Positions 57,264 to 64,000 of a DNA stretch of 64,000 bases are shown piece after piece. A program made the position numbers and the translations under genes. The notes below the pieces were generated by a model that saw only the letters and a list, made by a program, of their open reading frames with translations, did not search any database and was not told the DNA's origin. Each line of letters opens with the position of its first letter. Position 1 is the first letter of the stretch. The stretch spans positions 10,376-74,375 of the forward strand of contig CAYOHP010000020.1 in the NCBI GenBank assembly GCA_964403795.1, written 5' to 3'. This DNA comes from CAYOHP01 sp964403795 [NCBI: uncultured bacterium]. Lineage in GTDB: Bacteria > Muiribacteriota > UBA6191 > CAZXTJ01.

Positions 57264-59867
57264 TCAGCCCAGGAGCGCTTCGAACCGGTCCCGGTTCTGC
57301 TTCAGCCAACGGCCGGCGAGGATCAGGCCGCACCCGGCGAGGGCCACCAGGAGCGGGAAGCCCGGGATGTCGCGGAAGATCCGGAACAGCTCGCCCGCCA
57401 CCACCGCGTGGAAGCCGAGGAAGCCGAAGCCGACCAGCACCTGGCGTTCGATCCTCGCCCCCAGCAGCATCATCCCGGCGTTGACCGCGGCGTAGGCCAG
57501 CTTCCCGAAGGCGGATCCCGAACCCATGCTGGAGAGGCCACCCCAGAAGGCGAGCGTCCCGAACAGGTAGCCCCACCACGAGTAGTCCTCGTCGGTCTTC
57601 CGGTCGGCGAACCGGCTGGCCGCCAGCATCAGGGCGCCGAAGCCCACCGAGACCCAACAGCGCGCCTTCCAGGAGAAGTTCGCTTCGCCCACCAGCAGGG
57701 GCGTCAGGTCCATCGACATGTACCAGAGGGCGAAGGCCATGGGCGCGGTGAGGAACGGGAAGCGGACGAAGCGGAGGGCCACCAGGCCCGCGGCCACCGT
57801 GGCCACCTCGATCACGATCCAGCTGCCCTTCACCCAGACGTAGAAGCCCTGGTAGGCGCCGGGGTTCCCGTGCGGCCAGATCCCGGTGGCGCTCTGGAAG
57901 GCCCAGGTCGCCAGCGGCGTCATGCAGACGGCCATGGTGACCAGGAGCCCCCCGGGCAGGCTCTCAGGACTCTGCCAGAGCCAGAGGCCGGCCGCCGCGA
58001 AGGCGCCCGCATAGAGGAGCGAGAGAAGGAGGACCGCGCCCGATCCCAGGGTCGACCAGCACAGGCCCATGAAGAAGGTCATGGACGCGATCACCGTGAG
58101 GGCACCGAGGAAGTAGAGGATGTGGGCGCCGGTGAGCCGGGCGCGTACCGGGCTCCCCTGGAGGAGTCGCTCCCAGAGGCCGTGGGTGAGGGTCGACGGG
58201 ATGCCCATGGCCTCGGCCACGCGGGCAACATCGTCCTCGGACACGTCGAGGCGCGAGGCGCTCTCGGGCGCCGCCGCGATCCCGGGGTCCGAGGGGATGG
58301 GGTCGGCGGGGGGCTCGGGTCCCGGTGGGACCGCTGCCGCGGGGCGGTCGGCGGGCAGCACCGGGCGGAGCGTCTCCGGGATCAGGCCGAGGAGGAAGAC
58401 CCGGACCCCCTCCTGGTTGCGCTGGTACCAGAGACCGCTGCCCATCACCGAGAGCCCGACGAGGGTGAGGACGAACGGGAACAGCAGCTGGCTCCGGAAC
58501 ACCGAGAACGCCAGATGGCCTAGCCAGGCGTAGACGCCGAGGGCGCCGCAGGTGAGGAACATGCCGCGTTCCAGCGCCGCCGAGAGGGCCATGAGTCCCA
58601 GGTTGGCGATCGCGAAGGCCAGCCAGGCGACCTCGCCGTGCCAAGGCATGCCGCAGAGTCCGAAGCCCCAGAAGAACCCGAGGCCCAGGATGTAGGGCGC
58701 CTGGGCGAGGTCCTCGGCGGTGCGGCGATCGAGGGCGAAGCCGAAGCGGAGCAGCGCCGATCCCCACACCACGGCGAGGGCCCAGGACAGGGTCCGACCC
58801 GGGGAGAGCACCAGATCGATCCATTGGAGGCCCACGAGCGAGACTCCGGCGAGGACCAGGAAGAGCAGGTGCGGGCTCTGCAGGCCGCGGGCGAGGAGCC
58901 CGCCGCCGATCGCCAGCGGGAGGGAGGCGAGGTAGGTCGAGAACAGGGTGCGTCCCCACGCGGTGCGGCCCAGCCATGCCTCGAGGCCGATCGCATGGGC
59001 GATGCCTGCGAGGGCACCGCCGCCGAGTACCGCGGCCAGGAAGCCGAACAGGCCTGCGGTCCGGGTGCTCCCGCCCTGGCTCCGGATCCGGTCCGCATGG
59101 AACGCCAGGGCCAGCGACCCGGCACCCGCGGCCAGCGAGGGGATCATGACCCCGAGCAGGTCGTGGAGGCGGTCGGCCAGCCACCCGAGGCCGTAGAGGA
59201 CCATGACCCCGCCGATCAGGAACAGCACGTCGGGGCCCTCGAAGCGCGGGCGACCGGGGCAGCGGGCGGTCAACCCATGCCAGAAGCGGGGGACCGCCTC
59301 GGCATCCAGGTGGGGCGACGCGAAGCGGACGAACTCCCGCCGGGTGACGCGGACCCTCCGGGAACTCGCCTGCCGGGTCTCGCGACCCGCGCTGTCGGCC
59401 TTCCCCGCGGGCTTCGGCACATCCTCCGGGGGAGTCCCGGCGTCCGGCCGGGCCGGCGCACCCTCCGCCCCGCTCGTCGTCCCGCCCGTCTCCTCGGCGT
59501 CCGGCTCCACCTCGGCGGGCTCCGGCAGTCCCAGCAACACCCGCAGTTCCCCGAGCAGGGCCCGCTCGGAGTCCTCCACGATCCCGTCGGAGCGGATGGC
59601 CTGCTCGATCCGCTCGACCAGCGCGGCGCGGTCCAGCGGGCCCGCTGCCCCCAGGGCTCCCGCCGCGAACCGCTGCTGGGCCTGCCGGGCCCGCTCCACG
59701 GCCCGGCTCCGGTCCAGCGCCAGGACCCGGATCAGCGAGTTCAGGAGCTCGTTCTCGACCGCCTCGACGCGCCCGTCACGGAAGCACTCGTCGGCCACCA
59801 GGCCGAAGAGTTCCTCGGGCCCCAACGGATCCGGACCGGTCATCGGGTCCCCCCGTCGAGGCTTCAT
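57264..59867 (-). CDS. Large polytopic membrane protein with TerB-like N-terminus
   Basis: This 867-residue protein starts at ATG 59867 (GGGAGC 5 bp upstream; ATG 59843 is the alternative). Its first 110 residues resemble a TerB-like helical domain with acidic motifs (FGLVADECFRDGRVEAVENE; IRSDGIVEDSERALLGEL). A flexible acidic linker follows. About 20 membrane helices in two groups (about 210-500 and 590-850) come next, recalling DUF2157 or DUF2339-type proteins. Between them lies a soluble part (PPADPIPSDPGIAAAPESAS). TerB domains occur in tellurite and stress systems, so a role in envelope stress is possible. It is divergent from the ATP-cone/uridine-kinase gene at 60026. Confidence 0.82.
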   Translation of the reverse strand: MKPRRGDPMTGPDPLGPEELFGLVADECFRDGRVEAVENELLNSLIRVLALDRSRAVERARQAQQRFAAGALGAAGPLDRAALVERIEQAIRSDGIVEDSERALLGELRVLLGLPEPAEVEPDAEETGGTTSGAEGAPARPDAGTPPEDVPKPAGKADSAGRETRQASSRRVRVTRREFVRFASPHLDAEAVPRFWHGLTARCPGRPRFEGPDVLFLIGGVMVLYGLGWLADRLHDLLGVMIPSLAAGAGSLALAFHADRIRSQGGSTRTAGLFGFLAAVLGGGALAGIAHAIGLEAWLGRTAWGRTLFSTYLASLPLAIGGGLLARGLQSPHLLFLVLAGVSLVGLQWIDLVLSPGRTLSWALAVVWGSALLRFGFALDRRTAEDLAQAPYILGLGFFWGFGLCGMPWHGEVAWLAFAIANLGLMALSAALERGMFLTCGALGVYAWLGHLAFSVFRSQLLFPFVLTLVGLSVMGSGLWYQRNQEGVRVFLLGLIPETLRPVLPADRPAAAVPPGPEPPADPIPSDPGIAAAPESASRLDVSEDDVARVAEAMGIPSTLTHGLWERLLQGSPVRARLTGAHILYFLGALTVIASMTFFMGLCWSTLGSGAVLLLSLLYAGAFAAAGLWLWQSPESLPGGLLVTMAVCMTPLATWAFQSATGIWPHGNPGAYQGFYVWVKGSWIVIEVATVAAGLVALRFVRFPFLTAPMAFALWYMSMDLTPLLVGEANFSWKARCWVSVGFGALMLAASRFADRKTDEDYSWWGYLFGTLAFWGGLSSMGSGSAFGKLAYAAVNAGMMLLGARIERQVLVGFGFLGFHAVVAGELFRIFRDIPGFPLLVALAGCGLILAGRWLKQNRDRFEALLG

Positions 59868-60025
59868 GGTAGCTCCCGGCCTGGAATCCTGGCGCACTCC
59901 CGGGGATCCGACCGGATCGGAGCACTTCCCGACGGGACGGACGACCACGTCGGGCTAGGATCGGGGTGCGACGACCCCGACCGGCAGGTTCGACACCGGG
60001 CGGGGCGCAGGCGAAGGAGCGCGGG

Positions 60026-61486
60026 ATGCTCGTCAACAACAAGATCCTCCGGGTGCGCCGGAGGGACGGCGCGCTGATCGATTTCGACCTGGCCGTGGTC
60101 GCCCGTGCCATCCACCGGGCCGCGGCTTCGGTGGGAGGCTTCGAGGAAAGCCACATCCCCGAGATCAACGGGTTCCTCTTCTCGGGCGGGAACGACGAGG
60201 CGATCGCCCAGACCCTGGCCAGCATGGTGACCATGACGCTCAACTCCGACGAGCGCCACCACGTCCCGAACTTCCCGCCCACCATCGAGAAGGTCCAGGA
60301 CACCATCGTCCACGTGCTCCGGAGCTACGGCTTCGTCGAGCTCGCCGAGGTGTACGAGGCCTATCGTTGGGGTCGCCACTGGATCCGGGCCGGGGTGCTC
60401 CGGCCGGACCAGTTCGCCGGCAACGGGTTCCCCCAGGCGCGCATCCAGGAAGTGCTGGCCTGGAACCGGGCCCATTCCTGCGACACCGTGGAAGGCCTGA
60501 ACGAGTGGGTGCGCAGCGGCCGGATCGCCGAGCTGGTGGCGGCTGCCTGCCAGCGCTACGAGGGCGAGCTCGACGCCACCGTCGAGACCTTCTGCCGGCG
60601 GGTCGACTCGGGCCAGGACATCCGGGTCTTCGTGGTGGCGGGTCCCTCGTCCTCGGGCAAGACCACCACCACCACCAAGCTCCGGATGCGGCTCGAGGCC
60701 CGCGGCTACCACCTGGTGCTGATGAGCCTCGACGACTACTTCTGGCCGGTCTCGCAGCATCCTACCGATTGGATCGCCGATCGCGACTACGAGACCCCCC
60801 ATGCCCTCGACTACCACCTGATCAACCGGCACCTGCACCAGCTGCTGGCGGGCGGGACCATCCGCATGCCGCGCTACGACTTCAAGACCGGCGAGCGGGT
60901 CGAGGGTCGGGAGTTCAAGCTGGCCTCGGGCGGGATCCTGCTGCTCGACTGCCTCCACGGTCTGTATCCGGCGATCACCGACGGGATCGACGCCAGCCAG
61001 AAGTTCAAGGTCTACCTCGAGACCCTGAACGTGCTGGCCACCGGGAGCCAGAACGTGCTCTTCGAGGAATCGACGCCCCAGGGACGGGTGCCCTTCACCG
61101 ACTACCGCCTGCTCCGGCGCATGGTGCGGGACGCCAAGCACCGGAACCACCCGCCGCTCTCCACCCTGCTGCACTGGGAGAAGGTGCGGCGCAGCGAGCT
61201 CGCCAACATCATCCCGCTCCACAACACCGCCGACGCCATCGTGAACGGCGGCATGCCCTTCGACCTGCCGGCCCTGAAGGCGCACGGGTCCGACATCTTC
61301 CCTACGGACCGCGCGGTGGACGCCTACCGCCAGCTGCTCGACGCCCAGGTGCGCTGGCGACGGGTGCGCCGGACCCTCGACGCCATCGAACCCATGCCGG
61401 ACCTGGGTCTGGGGGTGATCCCGGGCGACTCGGTGATCCGGGAGTTCATCGGCGGGAGCACGCTCGAGGTCCCCCACCAGGAGTGA
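60026..61486 (+). CDS. ATP-cone domain fused to uridine-kinase/phosphoribulokinase-like kinase
   Basis: This 486-residue protein starts at ATG 60026, 7-8 bp after GAAGGAG. Residues 5-115 resemble an ATP-cone regulatory domain (RRRDGALIDFDLAVVARAIH; VEKVQD-like IEKVQDTIVHVLRSYGF, EVYEAYRWGRHW), best known in ribonucleotide reductases. Residues about 205-420 are a P-loop kinase of the uridine-kinase/phosphoribulokinase family: VVAGPSSSGKTTTTTKL, MSLDDYFWPV, DYETPHALDYHL, and RYDFKTGERVEG. It probably phosphorylates a nucleoside or sugar, with the cone binding ATP/dATP to set activity. The fusion links nucleotide sensing to nucleoside salvage. No membrane segments are visible. Confidence 0.88.
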   Translation: MLVNNKILRVRRRDGALIDFDLAVVARAIHRAAASVGGFEESHIPEINGFLFSGGNDEAIAQTLASMVTMTLNSDERHHVPNFPPTIEKVQDTIVHVLRSYGFVELAEVYEAYRWGRHWIRAGVLRPDQFAGNGFPQARIQEVLAWNRAHSCDTVEGLNEWVRSGRIAELVAAACQRYEGELDATVETFCRRVDSGQDIRVFVVAGPSSSGKTTTTTKLRMRLEARGYHLVLMSLDDYFWPVSQHPTDWIADRDYETPHALDYHLINRHLHQLLAGGTIRMPRYDFKTGERVEGREFKLASGGILLLDCLHGLYPAITDGIDASQKFKVYLETLNVLATGSQNVLFEESTPQGRVPFTDYRLLRRMVRDAKHRNHPPLSTLLHWEKVRRSELANIIPLHNTADAIVNGGMPFDLPALKAHGSDIFPTDRAVDAYRQLLDAQVRWRRVRRTLDAIEPMPDLGLGVIPGDSVIREFIGGSTLEVPHQE

Positions 61487-61498
61487 GGTCGGGACGCC

Positions 61499-63088
61499 TC
61501 ACCAGGCGAGGCGGCGGGTCACCGGTCCGCTCCGCCCTCGCGACTCGAACCAGAGGGTGCGGCCCTCGACTCCGAGCAGGCGGGCAGCTTCGAGTCGGAC
61601 TCCATGAGGCTCCCGGCCGTCCCGGTGGCCGGGGTTGCCGCCGGCCAGGGTGCGGATCCTCCGGCCTTCCACCAGACGCAGCCGGCGGCGTTCGCAGACC
61701 ACGATCGCCTCGGGCCCGACCGGGAGGAGCTGGCCGGCGCCGGGCAGGAGGTCCAGGCTGGAGAGTCCGCCGTCGGGGGATCGTCCGCTGGCGAGCGGCA
61801 TGCCGTCGAGGTCGCCGGGGAGGAGCCGGCCGCCCGCCTCGCCCTGGAGCCAGCGCAGGGCCGGGGGGCGGCGTCGCAGGTCGACCCAGGTGACGACCGC
61901 GCCGCGGGCTCCGTCGCGGGCCAGGAGCACGGCCTTGCGTCCCGGGATCTCGTTCCCGGTCGCTACCGTGGTGGCCGAGAGGGAGCGGTCGGCGCCCAGG
62001 GTGACGGCCTGGATCCGGACCGGATCGTCGGGCCAGAGGTCGGGGCGCGCCTGCATCCAGAGCGCTCGCGTCGGGCCGGCCATGGTCCAGAGGGTCCGGG
62101 GGGCTCCCGCCTCCACGGCCTCGGGGGCGACCCCCAGGGATCCCGCCACGGCGCTGGCGAGGGCGCTCTCGGGGATCGACCACAGGGTCGCGGGCGAACC
62201 GTCGGTCCGCATCCAGGCAGGCACCTCGCCGTCGGCCACGGTGGCGAGGTCGATCGTCCCGGTGACCGGGATGGTGGCGGGTGCCGGCGCTTCGGCCATG
62301 AATTCCGCCAGCGAGGAGAGCTCCGGCTGGTCGAGGAGGGCGGCCTGGCGGGCCAGCTGCAGGGAGACGTAGCCGGCGACCCCGCCCTCGGGAGGCGCCA
62401 TGGTGGCGGCCAGTTCCCGGAGCCGGGCGAGGTCCGGAGGCGCGATCGACGGCCAGGGCTCGGCCCGCACCCCGTCGGGAACCGCGGCCCGCAGCCTGCC
62501 GGCGACCTTCTCCCGGTAGCCCGAGACGAGCTCCCGCATCGCCGGCTCCGCGGCCCAGACCCGCATCATCCGCACCGCGAACTCGTCGGCGACCAGCTCC
62601 CGGAACGGCGGATGGTCGGTGTTCCGGCCGTGGATCTCGGCGGCGTGGTGCCCGAGCTCGTGCGCCATGATCCCGAGCAGCGCGAAGTTCCCGATCCGGC
62701 GGGCCTCCTCCTCGTCGGCGAAGACCGCGGCCGGGTCGAAGTTCCCCCCGGCGATGGCCTCCGACCAGGTCTGCCAGTACCGGAACCCCTCGCCGGGCCC
62801 CAGGAGGCGCGACTGTCGGAGCTCCCCGCCTTCCCGGTAGACGGAGAGGAGCTCGAAGGACGACTGCTCCTCGAGCCGGAGGTTGTCGGAGAGGGGTACC
62901 CCCTCCTCCTCGTAGAGCCGCACCAGATGATGGAAGGCCGGGACGGTGGCGCCCGCCACCAGGTCGTCGTGGAGGCACCGGACCAGCTCTCCCCGGCGGC
63001 CTGGTCCGGCGGCGTCCGAGGCCCCGGCCGCGTGCAGGAGGACGGCGGACACCATCAGGATGCGCAGGCCGGGACGGGGTCGGGGCAT
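61499..63088 (-). CDS. Exported HELGHH zinc metalloprotease-like protein
   Basis: This 529-residue protein has a signal peptide (LRILMVSAVLLHAAGASDAA). A zinc protease motif MAHELGHHAAEIHG lies at about 141-154 (H143, E144, H147), with third-ligand candidate Glu164 in ELVADEFA. Its fold is like membrane-associated gluzincins, but it lies outside the cell. The C-terminal 270 residues form a strand-rich, propeller-like region (LWFESRGRSGPV, GRSPDGGLSSLDLLPGAGQL) with no clear repeats. It converges with the uridine-kinase-like gene (12-bp gap). It is 48 bp downstream of the gene at 63137. Confidence 0.82.
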   Translation of the reverse strand: MPRPRPGLRILMVSAVLLHAAGASDAAGPGRRGELVRCLHDDLVAGATVPAFHHLVRLYEEEGVPLSDNLRLEEQSSFELLSVYREGGELRQSRLLGPGEGFRYWQTWSEAIAGGNFDPAAVFADEEEARRIGNFALLGIMAHELGHHAAEIHGRNTDHPPFRELVADEFAVRMMRVWAAEPAMRELVSGYREKVAGRLRAAVPDGVRAEPWPSIAPPDLARLRELAATMAPPEGGVAGYVSLQLARQAALLDQPELSSLAEFMAEAPAPATIPVTGTIDLATVADGEVPAWMRTDGSPATLWSIPESALASAVAGSLGVAPEAVEAGAPRTLWTMAGPTRALWMQARPDLWPDDPVRIQAVTLGADRSLSATTVATGNEIPGRKAVLLARDGARGAVVTWVDLRRRPPALRWLQGEAGGRLLPGDLDGMPLASGRSPDGGLSSLDLLPGAGQLLPVGPEAIVVCERRRLRLVEGRRIRTLAGGNPGHRDGREPHGVRLEAARLLGVEGRTLWFESRGRSGPVTRRLAW

Positions 63089-63136
63089 GGCGGTCTCGGC
63101 TCCTCGGGGTCGGTGCCCCGAGGCTACTCCGCGGGT

Positions 63137-63967
63137 TCAGCCTGCGGTGGCGCCGAGGATCCAGGGGTCGTGGATGCCGGTCCTCCGGTCGAGGTGCCCG
63201 GACCAGGACCGGAGGTTCGCCAGGCCCGACGTCCCGGGGCGGACGAGGGCTTCCACCAGGTCGTTCGCCGGGGGAGGGCGGACCAGCCGGGTGGTACGAG
63301 GCCAGGCCAGTCCGGTGTCCTCGAAGAGGAGCCAGCGGTCCGAGAAGAGGTCGTCGAGCAGGCCGAGGATGGCGTCGGTGCGGCTGGTCGCGCCTCGGTG
63401 GGCCATGAGGTGCGAGCCGTGGGTATGCCAGCCGTGGTGGCGAGGCCCGAGGCCGAGGCATGGAATCCGGCCGTCCTCCATCCAGAGCGAGAGGCACATC
63501 CCGGGATCCCGGGAGGGGGCGGTCGCCCAGACCAGCAGGCTCCACTGGCGGGTCTCCGGGAGGAACTCCATGCCGGCGACGAAGGGGCCGAACGGCACGG
63601 CTCTCCAGAGGGCCTCGGCGAACTCCTGGGACTCGGGCGTCATGGCCTCCTCCACGGCGGGATAGACCTGGCGGGGGGTGGAACCCCAGAGGACGGGGAG
63701 CTTCCCGTGGAGCCATGAGGAGAATCCCCAGGGCCACAGGAGCCGGGGGGTCCAGTGGTCGAGGTGGCAGCGGAAGAAGGTGTCGGAGTTCGGGCAGGAG
63801 ATCCAGGAGCAGAGCAGGGAGGAGAGCTCCGGATCCGTGAGGGGTGCGGTCCGTCCGGTCCTCCCGTATCCGACGATCCAGTGGTCGGGGCCGCCCAGGA
63901 CGGTGAGGCTCCGTTCCTCGCTGGTGTCGTCCCCCGGCCGCCTGCTGAGCCTGCGGCTCGGCCGCAA
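63137..63967 (-). CDS. Protein of unknown function (start uncertain)
   Basis: This frame of up to 276 codons has no good start. The earliest TTG (63967) lies inside the hairpin repeat D, so the true start may be downstream; there is no ATG until inside the protein (EEAMTPESQEF). The sequence is rich in Trp, His and Pro (HLDHWTPRLLWPWGFSSWLH; SLWMEDGRIPCLGLGPRHHG) with no signal peptide and no motif I recognise. It is followed by the exported metalloprotease, 48 bp downstream, on the same strand. I think it is real because of its protein-like composition, but its 5' end is open to doubt. Confidence 0.5.
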   Translation of the reverse strand: MRPSRRLSRRPGDDTSEERSLTVLGGPDHWIVGYGRTGRTAPLTDPELSSLLCSWISCPNSDTFFRCHLDHWTPRLLWPWGFSSWLHGKLPVLWGSTPRQVYPAVEEAMTPESQEFAEALWRAVPFGPFVAGMEFLPETRQWSLLVWATAPSRDPGMCLSLWMEDGRIPCLGLGPRHHGWHTHGSHLMAHRGATSRTDAILGLLDDLFSDRWLLFEDTGLAWPRTTRLVRPPPANDLVEALVRPGTSGLANLRSWSGHLDRRTGIHDPWILGATAG

Positions 63968-64000
63968 GGGCCTCGCCAGCGACGGGCTACGCCTCGCTGC
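63940..64000 (-). repeat. Dispersed intergenic hairpin repeat, copy D (inverted, partial)
   Basis: On the reverse strand the last 60 bases read GCAGCGAGGCGTAGCCCG, then GGCGAGGCCCTTGCGG and CCGAGCCGCAGGC. This matches GCAGCGAGGC and the core of copy A. The copy runs off the window. It overlaps the supposed start of the gene at 63137. Confidence 0.5.

Overview
The window is a 64 kb, very GC-rich (about 70 percent) bacterial chromosome segment with dense coding on both strands, frequent ATGA/GTGA stop-start overlaps and many GTG or TTG starts. The organism is a Gram-negative-type bacterium that makes meso-DAP peptidoglycan: MurE carries the DNPR motif and a part of the dcw cluster is present. 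Ser/Thr kinases with a PP2C-like phosphatase, a prokaryotic RING-like finger protein, an ECF sigma/anti-sigma pair, exported proteins of unknown function and a sigma-54 activator together suggest an uncultured high-GC planctomycete-like lineage. That placement is an inference; Myxococcota or another phylum remains possible.

Layout. 1-3.6 kb: signalling genes, namely a truncated Ser/Thr kinase, a pseudokinase fused to a histidine-kinase ATPase, and a sigma-54 response regulator. 3.6-5.6 kb: a diiron fatty-acid desaturase-like enzyme downstream of a remarkable protein with an SCP2-like domain, a Gly-Gly RiPP-type leader end and a 20-cysteine ACG-repeat tail. 5.9-13.9 kb: secreted proteins, an M23 peptidase and a membrane Ser/Thr kinase. 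13.9-21.7 kb: a probable biosynthetic locus. It has a 23-residue Cys-containing peptide, a radical SAM protein with an apparent PqqD-like N-terminus and a SPASM-like end, a membrane-anchored B12-type radical SAM protein, a GT2-FkbM fusion, and a divergent ExsB-like ATPase. 21.8-29.3 kb: an exported metalloprotease, a TPR-PDZ protein, PP2C, and an ECF sigma with a large anti-sigma. 29.4-33.4 kb: a terpenoid pair, a DxDD cyclase-like membrane protein and a UbiA-cytochrome P450 fusion. 33.5-41.1 kb: FtsL-like, rsmH, ftsI, murE, murF and mraY. 41.1-49.7 kb: accessory genes including a Rieske fusion, a RING-finger protein, an amidohydrolase and an exported ATP-grasp-like protein. 49.8-53.1 kb: a pseudopilin operon behind a good sigma-54 promoter. 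53.2-64 kb: an exported esterase, membrane proteins, a YkgJ-type Cys-cluster protein, an ATP-cone/uridine-kinase fusion and an exported HExxH protease.

How the genes may work together. Two separate loci look like ribosomally made modified peptides: the SCP2/ACG-repeat protein with a diiron enzyme, and the 23-residue peptide with two radical SAM enzymes. A third locus looks like a new terpenoid or meroterpenoid pathway. Two -24/-12 promoters (about 5865 and 49834) fall in the same window as a sigma-54 activator, which suggests, without proving, that it controls the exported protein at 5936 and the pseudopilin operon. Intergenic gaps carry a small family of GC-rich hairpin repeats and one nested inverted repeat. 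No rRNA, tRNA, CRISPR array or insertion sequence was recognised.
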